Source: Beroe forskalii
Lineage: Eukaryota; Ctenophora; Nuda; Beroida; Beroidae
Reading direction: 5' to 3'
DNA: 64,000 bases
Assembly (NCBI GenBank): GCA_011033025.1
Contig: WFMF01000227.1
Location: forward strand, 124,001 to 188,000
Shown: positions 36,701-49,300 of the stretch, piece by piece
Layout: the number at the start of each line of letters is the position of its first letter
Position numbering within the stretch: the first letter of the stretch is position 1
The notes under the pieces: generated by a model
Databases searched by the model: none
What the model was told of the DNA's origin: nothing
Seen by the model: only the letters and a program-made list of their open reading frames with translations
Translations under genes and position numbers: made by a program

Positions 36701-39700
36701 ACAGTCTAAAGCTCTCAATCAATGAGATTATATATGTGAACGATAGCCAGCTATTTTGTTTTGTGGGGTGTAGAATGACTCATTGGCCGAGATGAGAATT
36801 TCCTTTTTTGAGGATGGGGTAGAAATAGGGCGACTTTAGGAGCAGTCATCATGAAATTTCACTCTTCCCACAGGACCGGAACCCTTTACCTACCTTAGCT
36901 GGAGCATTGTGATCAATAAACTGCTCAACAAAGCTCGAACCGAGACACTCACACGCATTAAAAATTCTAAACATAATCAATCAGCCAAAACGGTCCTTGA
37001 AAATTACATTGAAAACCATGGTTTCAAATATATGACCCAAGGAAAGACAATTAAGAGAACTTACCCACATGTTAACGAACCAGAACTGGCTGAATAACAG
37101 CAGGAACAAGAGAGACCCGAACACCTCCCCCAACTGTGAACACTGTCCCGGTACCAAAGAAACTGCTGAACATTTTATAGGAGAGTGCCCAGCATATGCC
37201 CACATTAGAATCAGTATCTTCGGCATACCATACATTAGTCTCCCCCAAATCCTTTGCGAATTTGGCCCAAAAAAGCTAACTTACTTTATTCACAAAACAG
37301 GTCGCACTAACTCCAACTATTATCCCACATAAGATACACGAGCACAGGGCAACTACTATAACACAACCGAAACACAAGGGTATATCTTATGGAAACTCTA
37401 GAAACACTAAAGCCTTTGCGAATTTGGCCCAAAAGTTAACTCACTCCATCCACAAAACAGGTTACTCCAACATCAAATACTAGCCCATTTTTATACTTCA
37501 AAAAGGATTGTCCCCACTCGCTGGGGACCACGAGCACAGGGCAAACTCTATAACACATATCGAAACGCAAGGTTATATCTTATGGAAACTCAGGCAACCC
37601 ATCTACTGAACCTTAGCGCAGTCGCCAAGACTATATCCTGATACAAACCACACAATCCTTCGCGCAAAGCCAGCCGCGCGCAACTCCTACCAGCCGCGCA
37701 CTTATTCTTCCCCCCCAGCCCTTTCGGCTACCCTGAAAATATTACCCTGACTAAATCTAATAATAACCACGACAAAACCACAATCAACCGACATAATTCC
37801 TGCACAACTCACCTGATGGACTCTCAGAGCCCAGTGTTAGAGGACATGGCCCAAAAGCCAATCTTACCAAGGGATCACGGTAGTCAATCTTCGGAGGGGC
37901 GCCCCCGACCATTTGGTGCTTCCAGGAGCACCACCATCTGGCACCCAGGTAAGGGGTTACTAGCTTGCTAGAGTGCATCCAGATGGGTCCCAGCAGGGCC
38001 CTCTGTAATGGAGAGCCCCAGTGACAGAACACAGTCAGCAACTCGCCGATCCCAAATTTCAGGAGTACCAAATCACGTCTTCCATTGGCGGCATATTTTT
38101 TTTCAATTTTCCCGAAATTCTACTTTATATCAATTTTGTATCGCCTCACAGTATGGCATGAACCTACTTAGGTAGTGTATTTTGATCATTGATTTGTTTA
38201 TGGTGATTACACGTTGCAGTGTATGGTTCACATACCATGACATCAAAATTCAAAAGCCAAGGTATTTTCAGCTTTTCAGTGACAGCCTTGCTGAAAATAA
38301 TAGAGCAAGCATTTGCTTCTAAAATAGTAAAATACGGCATCTGGCATCGCAACTAGATGATAATTTTAAATGTACTTTTAAACATTTTCCTTGTGTTTGA
38401 ATAATGTGTGTAATTAAGCAAAGATTTATAAACAAATTAAATCAAAATACCGTTGAAATGTCATGGTCAATCACACCGAAAAATTTTGCAGCCATCAGGT
38501 GATGTCTTCAAACTCAGATCAGTGTTTTCTCACTTTCAAAGCGTAGACGTGATTTCAGATCACGTCTGCACGCTCAGATCAGCATTTTGCCACGCTCAGT
38601 GCGGAGACGTGATTTTCAAATCACGTCTCCGCGCCGAGAATGGTGAAACGCTGATATGCGAGTGCAGACGTGATCTGAAATCCAGTCTTCACTTTCAGAG
38701 CGTAGACGTAATTTCAAATCACGTCTGCACGCTCAGATCAGCATTTTGCCACGCTCAGCGCGGAGACGTGATTTCCAAATCACGTCTCCGCGCTGAGAGT
38801 GGTAAAACGCTGATCTGAGAGTGCAGACGTGATCTGAAATCACGTCCTCACTCTAATAACGATTTCAGTCACTGTTTGAGCTATGACGACATTTTCAGAC
38901 CCAACATCGATTCCATGGCCACGTCGTTCCATTTAAAAATAAAATTGTGTATTTATATAACGACGACATTTGGTGGAATTGCCAATTTCATGAATGTTGT
39001 ATCGAACTTTTGCGTCCAAAGCTTTAGTGATTATAATCAATTTTGATTAATTTCACCTTTCATCTTTCCCCAAAATCACGTCTGGAGAAGCCGACTTGTC
39101 GCCACGCTGAGCGTGGCAGATCAGCAGTGTTCTGCCACAGGGTGGAGAGCCGCCACCGTCACTCGCGAAAGCGGTGGCGTGTGGTCCGCGGATTTTGCAC
39201 CAAAAAAAAAAAAAAAAATCATGAAATTTATTACTGACCAGGACTTGTGAACAGAAAAATGCGCACTCGGAAAAGCCATTTATTTACTGTATGACTGGAT
39301 AAGTTGGCTAATTTTCTTTGAAACTTTTCTCTTCGTGCAAAACGAATATAAAATGCCAGAGCATGAAGTCACAATTACATTAGTCACGTCAAAATTAGTA
39401 ACGTTTCAATACGGTCGACGTTTCGACGTTCCATGTATGAACATAGTACGTTGAACGTAGTGAAACGTAACTAAAATGTCATGATGTTTCAAACATCGTC
39501 CGTTTCATTCGTCTTGAAATTGGCCAAGAATGCTTCCGATCAACTAAGCCTTGTACTGTTTATAAATTCAATGTTCCTTTTGACTTTTTTGGACTTTTGG
39601 AAACCTATTTAATTTATCCCAGTGTCAACCTCTCAATGGCTTCAGTCTGGTAAATCTAAGGCTACTGCCACAATATTACAAAAAACAAGAATTATTAAAA

Positions 39701-42700
39701 ATAACCATTATATAGTTACATTATAATAACTTTATATATATAATAATATTATGTAGCTAGCTGTATACACTGCATTGCTAGTGCATATAGTCGTACTATT
39801 ATAATATATATATTATATACTGACTTCTGTTTTTGCATATATTCACTTCGAATTACATTAAAGTATGTAGCACTCTCTCGTTGACGCGTCTTATATTGCA
39901 GTGTAAAAATAATGATAATATATTATATGTAACATATGTTGTATGGAAATGCGCTGTGTATTTTCGTATTTTCTCTTATAAAGTTATAACTACAGTATGA
40001 CAGTATGTGAGTTACTATAAAGTAGGTTTTATCCAACATTAACTACAAGTCATATCCAGTAAATTTAACAACAAGTTTAACTACAGGTCATAAGATAAGT
40101 TAGACGTTTATGAGCCATTTTATAGGATAAAAAGGAAGCGATGTAGCAAAAAGCAAAAGGGCCATGACAAAATGCTAATTTGACAGTTTTTTAGAGTATG
40201 GATTGGATAAGCTGATCACTCATGGTCTTGAGTTGGTGTGAAACGTAACATTTGAAGTTTTGGTTGCCACCAACGTGGTGACAAATGTGACAAATTTCCG
40301 GTAAGATTATATGATTATAAGAAGATAAAACTAGGTAATAATAATCACCTTATTTGAGAGTGTAACTAGAGTGTAATAATGTAAAAGTGCAATGTATGTT
40401 GCATCACCATTCACCAGTACACATGGGCTGACATAGGTACTCCTACAGGATGCATGATGTAAACCTTATTAATTTATTACAGGAAATGAAGCCTAAGAAA
40501 AATTATCATACATTAAATTAGGCCTAGACATGAAATTGGGCCCTTTAAGGCCGTATAACAGTAACTATTTATGTATATTACTTTTATTAAGATAAATGAA
40601 ATACATGTTACATTATAGGGACGCATGTATAGTTCTCAGTGGAGCATTCACCAAATGTATGCGGTTTACAGTCCCATTTCAATCCTTGATAATGACGTCA
40701 TGTAAGCTCCTCGCTCTTTTCATATGAAATATTTGTATACTTGAGGCGTATCGTATGTCATTACTCACTACTCAGTCACACACATGCAGCTATTTGATAT
40801 TAATAAAATACATAGACACGTGCGGGTCGGGTCATTTTGGGATAGCTCCCGAAGGCACAGCCCGAGGGATCTATCAGGTTTTGGCCCGAGCCCGTAATTA
40901 TTTTCGCTCCAATAATGGTGAGTAAATGAATATAAGTAGGTAATTAGTACAAGTGCGTATGATGTATAATTTTATAAATCACTGAAACACCATATCATTA
41001 TAGTACATCAAGGATCTACGAATTTATAACCATACCTTTATTTTAGATACTTAATAAATCAAAAACACAGAGACACGAGTTGGTCCAATCACTGCAACTT
41101 TGAACTGTGTTTTGTAGATTAAAATAGGAAATATGCACACTTACCCTTTTCGTTGTCTGTTTTGGTTAACACTTTTTGGTCGGAGGTTTCCTGAGAGTCT
41201 GGGGTCCGTGCTCTGACACGGCACTATGGCGTCTGTAGACGATCTCCCTGGTGACGAACAGGTTGTTAATTAATTAAATGAGGTTGTTAATGAGGTCAAT
41301 TCAGACTGGGTTGTTAATGAGGTTTTTTAGAAAAGGTTGTTAATGAGGTAAATATAAATCAGGTTGATAATGAAGTTGTTAATGAGGTTAATTTAGATTG
41401 AAAACGATTCTAAAGACCTCTTTAGAACGCAGTTTAATCATGTCGCAAAATTGTGAAGTACTGAAGTAAAATTTTTAGGAACAACGGTCCAAATTAAATA
41501 ATTACCTCTAGGATCTGCAAGGGTCCGTCGAGGGTCCACCAAAGTCCTTTGCCCGGTTTGTTCATTTAAAAAGACAGTCTTTCCTTGCTCATAAAACTGT
41601 TTCCATCCAACCGGCAATGGGTCAGCGTGTCCTGTTTTCAAAAACCACATTAATGATTAACATGTTAATTTAATCCTGTAAACCCTGTAAATCTTAAAAC
41701 AAAACTGCTTGAGATTTAAATACAAACAAAGTATAAAATCCTAGGCCACATTTTCATAAGGTGTCCTTGGGCAGTAATATAAAGAGAAGCTCAATCTTGC
41801 AAGGTCAACTCCATGTGAATACAGCCCTTACCTGGAGGTAAGATCTTATCTTTGGACACCACGTAGTTGTGTTGCAAGGACTGCTGCTGGTTTTGCTGTT
41901 GTAAGGGGGCGGTTTGCTTTCTGGGGTCGTTCCACGTGGTGGTCTTGGTGTTGTGGCTAGAAACAGTTAGGTCAGTGATCACACTACTTCGATGGTGAGC
42001 ATTAGAATCTCAACATTAAAATCAATTTAAGTCTAGTGATCATTGAATAATGAATATCTTGAAACCTATTATTACATAAGAATCTCTTGGTTGGCAAACA
42101 GCAGCATCAGGGATTTACTCCATGAGTATTCAAAAAAGAATAAATCAAAATCACGTGATTCTCTTCCTCAATAATATGTCCAGATAATTCTGTGAAATAT
42201 TGTTTGACTCACTCCAGGAAGTAAGGGAGTCCAGCAGGTGAGAACCTCATTTCCCAGCCTGATGGAAGGGGTATTGTGCTGGTGTTATGGACACGCCGTG
42301 GCTGGTGGGAATCAAGGGATCGTGCCCTCTTGTGCTCCGCAGGTTGTCTAAGGAAGTTTAGAATCAGTGTAGCCAATATATAGTTTACTTAAATGAATGA
42401 TCTGATGGTTTAATTTGATAAAATAAAATAGAGGCCATTTGGCCTATTTTTATGTGAATGTGGAGTTTGTTTTGCAACTCACACTTTCAATGTGTATATC
42501 TTTGACAAACAAAGGAAACTTACTGCCAAAAGGAGTCAGGTAGGTTTCTGTCCCTCATGTTCCCAGGCAAATGAGCCGAGTTGAATAACTTTTCCAACTC
42601 ATTCTGAAATTTATAGGTATTGTTTTGAATGAATTTTTATGAGCTACGTATAATAAAACAAATAAGCAAATAGCTGGTCTTCAAATGTTTGAACACAAGC

Positions 42701-42862
42701 CCTTGAGTTGGATAAGTCATACTAAGTATGAAATTATTCCCCTTTAATTGGATTAGGCACATCATTGCTTTACTTCAATTTACTTACCTCACTATTGCCA
42801 CGGATATGAATGCTATATTTTCCTTTATTTACAACAATAGTTTCAGCCTCTACTCGGTTCAT
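21628..42862 (-). CDS. YAP1: YAP (Yorkie) transcriptional co-activator of the Hippo pathway, complete
   Basis: Eleven coding exons on the minus strand: 42862-42788, 42603-42524, 42347-42213, 41956-41832, 41631-41506, 41247-41145, 32324-32171, 31964-31829, 30551-30471, 24366-24269 and 21714-21628. All donors are GT, all acceptors AG, every phase matches, and the total is 1200 nt: 399 codons plus TGA. Residues 16-52 form the TEAD-binding region (IHIRGNSENELEKLF, then LPDSFW). HKRARS (57-62) and HYRSQS (233-238) fit the LATS consensus HxRxxS. WW1 (about 79-110) has both tryptophans (83, 105). WW2 (about 144-173) keeps W148 but has Leu at the second Trp. The Gln/Pro-rich tail includes SPFPEYTEP and ends STQL, a class I PDZ ligand like vertebrate LTWL. 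YAP shuttles to the nucleus to activate TEAD when LATS kinase is inactive. The ATG follows an in-frame TGA. Confidence 0.92.
21693..21932 (-). repeat. Five tandem copies of the YAP terminal-exon splice acceptor
   Basis: In transcript sense each copy reads CTCATTTCAG/TCGGGAGACC and then GGGACTTATCTC. Copies occupy 21693-21724 (the one that continues into the exon), 21737-21768, 21788-21818, 21851-21882 and 21902-21932, spaced 44-63 bp. Every copy keeps the AG. In the copy at 21851 the acceptor is GAG. Confidence 0.85.
22598..22792. mobile_element. MITE family B, second copy (degraded)
   Basis: Shares GATACTGATTTAACAGTAT, GCCGCGCGATCGGAAATT and the flanking GACACCT with the element at 2239-2393. 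The left terminus is degraded. It lies in the last YAP intron. Confidence 0.6.
23419..23469. repeat. Three perfect copies of a 17-bp unit
   Basis: CTGGCTGCAAGTGTGAC repeated three times in the last YAP intron. Confidence 0.85.
24269..24366 (-). CDS. YAP1: YAP exon 11 (tenth coding exon used)
   Basis: Reads NSTELTDSDRMLIEHMDIGT, then ESGDAGGIYNSE, before the donor GTGGGT. Entry phase 1 and exit phase 0 match exon 9 and the terminal exon. The acceptor directly in front (GGCGGGGGGAG) is weak. A much better one (CTTCCCCGTCCAG) sits in front of another copy of the exon's first bases at 24840, so the exact start may differ or the exon may have been split by insertion. Confidence 0.7.
24475..24552 (+). 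repeat. tRNA-like (SINE-type) sequence, copy 1
   Basis: Pol III boxes are intact: A box TGGTGTAATGG (24489-24499) and B box GGTTCGACTCC (24532-24542), at normal tRNA spacing. The acceptor and T stems do not pair properly, so I read it as a tRNA-derived repeat or pseudogene and not a working tRNA gene. Confidence 0.55.
24728..24805 (+). repeat. tRNA-like (SINE-type) sequence, copy 2
   Basis: Nearly identical to copy 1. A box TGGTGTAATGG at 24741-24751 and B box GGTTCGATTCC at 24784-24794. It is antisense to YAP, immediately upstream of exon 11. Confidence 0.55.
25853..25975. mobile_element. MITE family A fragment in a YAP intron
   Basis: Begins GGGTGACAGTTTGAACTGCA and keeps GCGCGGTGTTCAGACATGTT from the family interior. 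The right terminus is missing. Confidence 0.55.
27057..27142. repeat. (GTTT)n microsatellite
   Basis: About 20 units of GTTT with a few GAGT/TAGT interruptions, within a YAP intron. Confidence 0.9.
27905..28379. repeat. ~130-bp direct repeat bracketing a tRNA-like sequence
   Basis: 27905-28041 and 28253-28379 share long blocks such as AATGTAATCTGCAA, AATTCCCATGATTAAC and AACGTCTGTC with small indels. Between them lies a sequence ending in a minus-strand tRNA-like unit. Confidence 0.7.
28182..28258 (-). repeat. tRNA-like (SINE-type) sequence, minus strand
   Basis: A box TAGCTCAGCGG and B box GGTTCAAGTCC are intact and correctly spaced. The acceptor stem does not pair, so it is probably tRNA-derived and not a functional tRNA. 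It lies in sense orientation within the YAP intron. Confidence 0.55.
30471..30551 (-). CDS. YAP1: YAP exon 9: activation-domain segment
   Basis: Follows the strong acceptor CCTTGTGTTTCAG and reads MPSHQLEDQSMEIITSPFPE, then YTEPSR, before the donor GTTAGT. FPEYTE parallels the FPDYLE segment of vertebrate YAP. The acceptor is repeated twice more upstream (see the repeat at 30549-30630). Confidence 0.8.
30549..30630 (-). repeat. Three tandem copies of the YAP exon-9 splice acceptor
   Basis: In transcript sense TTCCTTGTGTTTCAGTTAT occurs three times at a 29-30-bp period. The AG positions correspond to exon starts at 30551, about 30580 and about 30609. Only the first continues into coding sequence. 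Confidence 0.85.
31048..31124. mobile_element. 77-bp micro-element (best full copy of a dispersed family)
   Basis: Terminal inverted repeats GAGAAATAGGCGG and CCGCCTATTTCTC enclose a core of the form TGACGNCATTATCATAGCTC, then AATGTAGTGAGTTGATGA. The same core recurs in both orientations about 16 times in the window (see findings). It lies in the YAP intron between exons 8 and 9. Confidence 0.6.
31829..32324 (-). CDS. YAP1: YAP exons 7-8: proline/glutamine-rich activation region
   Basis: Exon 7 (32324-32171) follows CTAATTTCAG, reads PLTPLEPAQQQGSPAPVHYR and continues through SQSVDGRGG to IDHHK before GTAAGC. HYRSQS is a second HxRxxS LATS-type site. Exon 8 (31964-31829) follows CTCCCGCAG, encodes MHPNFLSQQPQFNHQHSSSE and ends before GTGAGT. 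Both frames are open only in the phase demanded by their neighbours. Confidence 0.8.
32315..32505 (-). repeat. Three to four tandem copies of the YAP exon-7 splice acceptor
   Basis: In transcript sense ATTTCAG/TCCGTTGACG recurs at about 32315-32332 (used), 32371-32388, 32428-32445 and, degraded, 32488-32505, at a 57-60-bp period. More distant GGGTCAATGGGATGAAATGA-like units continue to about 32640. Confidence 0.8.
32640..36900. other. Interior of the long YAP intron, no gene seen
   Basis: AT-rich intron sequence. I see two micro-element copies (about 34828-34850 and 36325-36385) and short repeats of CACAAAATCCACGAATTAGC near 35145-35195. No open frame looks like an exon. Confidence 0.4.
36909..37332 (+). 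pseudogene. LINE (non-LTR retrotransposon) C-terminal fragment, frameshifted
   Basis: Two overlapping frames (36909-37097 and 37069-37332) read as one decayed protein end. The second contains CEHCPGTKETAEHFIGECPA and then YAHIR, the Cys-Cys-His-Cys finger found after the reverse transcriptase/RNase H region of many LINEs (family knowledge). A shift near 37080-37095 breaks the frame and no RT core is present. It is antisense within the long YAP intron. Confidence 0.6.
37240..37610 (+). repeat. Tandem duplication of the LINE tail (~170 bp, two copies)
   Basis: CCTTTGCGAATTTGGCCCAA starts both copies (about 37250 and 37412). Each continues through CACAAAACAGG and ACGAGCACAGGGCAA to GGTATATCTTATGGAAACTC-like sequence. 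The second has an extra ~45 bp with CCCCACTCGCTGGGG. Confidence 0.65.
38515..38850. repeat. Tandem palindromic repeats (GACGTGATTTCAAATCACGTC type)
   Basis: Alternating units GACGTGATTTCAAATCACGT and CACGCTCAGATCAGCATTTTG form two large direct repeats (about 38535-38640 and 38700-38810), each made of smaller palindromes. A related GC-rich block with GCCACGCTGAGCGTGGC lies at 39095-39120. Confidence 0.75.
39240..41100. other. AT-rich part of the YAP intron, no gene seen
   Basis: Only one micro-element copy (40664-40701) and simple AT repeats (39700-39830). Confidence 0.4.
41145..41247 (-). CDS. YAP1: YAP exon 6
   Basis: After CACCAG the exon reads RSSTDAIVPCQSTDPRLSGN and onward to NRQRKG, and ends before GTAAGTG. 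It is Ser/Thr-rich and basic. Its phase (2 at both ends) links exon 5 to exon 7. The intron just upstream contains six copies of AGGTTGTTAATGAGGT (plus-strand sense, 41260-41400). Confidence 0.75.
41506..41631 (-). CDS. YAP1: YAP exon 5: second, atypical WW domain
   Basis: Reads DPLPVGWKQFYEQGKT, then VFLNEQTGQRTLVDPR. The first Trp, the aromatic pair position (VF instead of YY/YF) and the closing DPR are recognisable. The second conserved Trp aligns with Leu, and the His/Asn turn is replaced by EQTGQ, so peptide binding may be weak or absent. Confidence 0.88.
41832..42347 (-). CDS. YAP1: YAP exons 3-4: LATS site and first WW domain
   Basis: Exon 3 (42347-42213) carries HKRARSLDS, an HxRxxS site at the position of the vertebrate HSRQAS site just after the TEAD-binding region, and then PLPSGWEM. 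The intron splits WW1 after PYFL. Exon 4 (41956-41832) completes it with HNTKTTTWNDPRK and continues into a Gln-rich stretch. The intron inside the WW domain joins in phase. Confidence 0.9.
42524..42862 (-). CDS. YAP1: YAP exons 1-2: start codon and TEAD-binding region
   Basis: Exon 1 (42862-42788) begins at ATG and ends GGCAATAGTGAG before GTAAGT. Exon 2 (42603-42524) follows TAAATTTCAG and ends TTTTGGCA before GTAAGT. Joined, they read YSIHIRGNSENELEKLFNSA, then a short loop and NLPDSFWQ. This is the same order as the TEAD-contacting helix and LPxSFF loop of vertebrate YAP (family knowledge). The linker between them is shorter than in vertebrates. Confidence 0.92.
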
Positions 42863-43523
42863 TAGACTCGTACCTCAAAGAAAGGGATTTTAAACAAAAG
42901 ATTGGAACTTGGCAATTAGAGTGTTTTATTATTATATAGCTTTTTAGTATTGATATAAGTAGATAAAATTATTTAACTTCACTGTGCTTGAATGATCTAT
43001 TGATAGTGTCCTTAATGGTGGCAGTTCAAACTTCAATGAGATCCATTTTTTTGATTTTCAATTTAAGTTACAATTTTTCAGAAACATATACTTCTGCAGA
43101 TGTTTACACACAAGCTTAACAGTAAAAACAAAGATTAGTTAAACAAAGATTTAAGTTTATATGGGCCAAAATTTTCCTTTATTAGAATCATATCAATTCA
43201 AATTAACAATTATCAATCAATGTCAGTAAATTATGATAAACAATATATCAATCAACAAAGAAGAAACATAACACATATCTTAAAAATTGTACAATATGAA
43301 ATACCAAGTTTCTGTTTGTTTAAATGTTTATTTTACTTGTTTTCTTGTTTTATTAATTGCAAATAAAAATCATAATATACATAGTATAAAGTTCATAGAA
43401 AGTAATATTTCATTGAAATACGATGAAAAGTGTCACACAACACACTCACACTGCAGTCATTATGACTGCCTAATAATAATGTGCAAACATTATATTCAAT
43501 GCAGTTGAACTGGACTGTACCAA

Positions 43524-44490
43524 TCAGTAGAATGCAAGGGAGAGGAAGCAGGAAGCAATGAAACCCAAATTGCCTTGACAATCCATTACTTTCCACCAAT
43601 CATCGTTCACTTGCTCCTTTAGCAAAACCAGCTGACCACGTTGCAAGCTAAGCAGGCCCTGGTCAGGGAGAACAGACTTGTCAAGGTTGAAACTCCACTC
43701 CAGCTGGTATGCTGCTTCCTTCTGGAAATCTCCCCACACCTCCACAGACTCCTCCTCGACCTTCACTTCTTCCACTGCAATTCTTAGCCCATTGGCTTCA
43801 GTAAGTAATGGGAGAACATTTCCTTGGTTGCTAGGTGAGGTAACAGGGTTTTGAATGGTTGCCATTTCCTCATGGTTATCAATGGAAGCTTGAGTGGAAC
43901 CTTCACTTTCCACCAAAACATCATCCTTACACTTTGCTCCATATTCAGTGTACCACTCTTCTCCATCACTGACAGCTCCAAACTTCAGTGTGATCAATCT
44001 GCAGTCTTCTTCAGCCAAAGTGAAGGAACTCCCACTCTTCTTCCCCTCAGCAATTGAAGCTATCTCGATGTTTGGGCTGAGTACCACCTGTCCAATAAGA
44101 GACTTCTTTTGCCCTTGAAAGAATGATAGCAGCTGTCCATGACACATAAGATATAGCTTAATACTCTTCTGTCCTTTTAACAGACCTTTCACTTCAACCA
44201 TACCCTGCCACCAGACAGAGTCTGTTGGTACATCAGAGGGGGTTAGAAGGGGAGGAGGGGTATCCTCCAGACGCCTGGAGTCATAGCTGGCAAGCCTCTT
44301 CAGAGTTGGTGTGGCTGTGTCAGAGTGAAGGGGTGGACTCCTGTCTTCTGTAAAGTGTAAGCAGATTCAGTGCTCTTTTTGATACATCTCCAGGCAGTTT
44401 CTTGAGTAACTTCTGGTCCTGTAAGTCTGCTAGCAGCTTGATACCCTCAAAGTAGAAATGTTCCAGTTCAGCAACTGTAAGTGTTGTCAT
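43524..44490 (-). CDS. PH-SH3 adaptor protein (SKAP-like), with one frame break
   Basis: From ATG at 44490 the frame encodes an N-terminal helix (AELEHFYFEGIKLLADLQDQ onward) and stops at about 44320. An open frame one base out of register, reading SDTATPTLKRLASYDSRRLE, continues to the stop at 43524. From about 44220 it forms a PH-like domain (VEVKGLLKG start, EEWYTEY at its C-terminal helix). It ends in an SH3 domain (LEWSFNL, LSLQRGQLVLL, DDWWKV, GFIASCFL). Helix-PH-SH3 is the order of SKAP1/2 adaptors, which link Src-family kinases to adhesion (family knowledge). Orthology is only inferred. The break is at a CCCC run (44332-44335): removing one base restores one frame. Alternatively GTATCA to TTTACAG could be a ~95-nt intron that removes the helix. 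Confidence 0.65.
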
Positions 44491-44879
44491 TTTCCTACTC
44501 AAATTTGATTGTATAAGTGTGCTGGAAGATTAGACATCAATGATTTCAGACTTTTCAGACATGACATGATTTGAAACACCCCGAAAATGTATACTTTGAT
44601 TATACTGTAAATTTATATTGAATTCAATTCAATTCAGGTATTATTAAATCTGAGTAGTACAAGTACCATCAAAACTCTTCATGTAGGCATAACGTATGTG
44701 TGCAGACCACATTAACAGAGGCCTTGATGAAGACATGCAGATTTCCTCTGCATGCTTCAATTTTCTATATAATTTTTGTCAAATGCAAACAATTTCACAT
44801 GTCTTTATCAAGGCCTTTTTAATCGAGCATTCACTTATTATTAAGTAATCTAAGGTAACTGAGGATGCAAAATGACAAA

Positions 44880-48257
<3,378 letters not shown>

Positions 48258-49084
48258 GAGAGAGAGGAGAGAGGGGGGTGCAAATCAAAACTCCATAGGC
48301 TCAATATTGTGCAGACTGCTTGATTAACAGAAGCCTTGATAAAGACATGTGGATTTTTTCTGTGTGCAAACAATTTTGTGCTTTATCGAGGCCTTTTTCA
48401 ATTGAGCAGTCTACAAACATATGGGTTACAGTCACTTATTGTTAAGTAATCTAAGGTAACTGAGGATGCCTGTACACCAATAATCTTGAAGTGGATAATT
48501 CGAATCTAACTGTCATTTTACATGGTTCTACCTGATGAAGCTATGTAGGGGTTCAATCAAAGAGAAAAGTCTTGCAGATGTCTTAAAGTAAGTTTTTGCC
48601 TTTGAATTTGAAATAATCCTTAAATAGGCAATACAATGTCGATGGGCAACAAACTCCAAATGATCACACCAAAATGACACAAGTAGTGTAAAGGCACCAT
48701 CAGTCAACAAAAGAACTCAGTTTTTACTTTTAGGATGATTTAATGATAGAGATATTAATATAGAATAGAACAGGTATCACAAGATCTGAGAATGGTAACC
48801 TTGTAAACCTTGTATGAAAAAATTACTACTATAGCACTATGACCACAAGAGAAAAATTCATAATATAAACAGCTATAGATTTCAGTTCTTTCCCGTTTAT
48901 ATGTTCCAATTATCATCAGCAATTCAGCACACATTATGATCAGTACTCGACTCACTCTCAATTTTTCATTTGAAGCCGAAATGGTGTAAGCAGCTCACAA
49001 AAAATGGCTCTAGTTAGAGTAACTGAATTTTCGAATGCATTATAAATTTGCTTTTTTTCGAAGTCTTTTCTAAGCACACAAGCT

Positions 49085-49300
49085 TGCATGTCTGATTAGC
49101 GCTTTGCCCTAACCAGCGCCCTGGTTTCGCGCACGGGGTGCGCGGCGCGACGCCCCTGGTAAGGGGAAATTAGCGCTGCACGCCTTCCCCTTCGGCGGAC
49201 GCGCCTTCCCCTTCGGCGGACACGCCTTCCCCTTCGGCGGACGCGCGCGCTTCGCGCGCGCGCCCGCCGAAGGCGAAGGGGTCAGACAACGTCTGACAAA
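49085..49300. repeat. GC-rich tandem repeat CTTCGGCGGACGCGCCTTCC
   Basis: Three to four 21-bp units in a GC-rich patch very unlike the surrounding AT-rich DNA. A noisy copy lies at 45245-45430. A direct copy of its end (CCGCCGAAGGCGAAGGGGTC) lies at about 52503. Confidence 0.7.

Noticed and set aside
37784..38071. 95-codon minus-strand frame next to the LINE fragment
   Set aside because: No recognisable motif and no splice or promoter context. It could be another repeat fragment, but I cannot support a gene.
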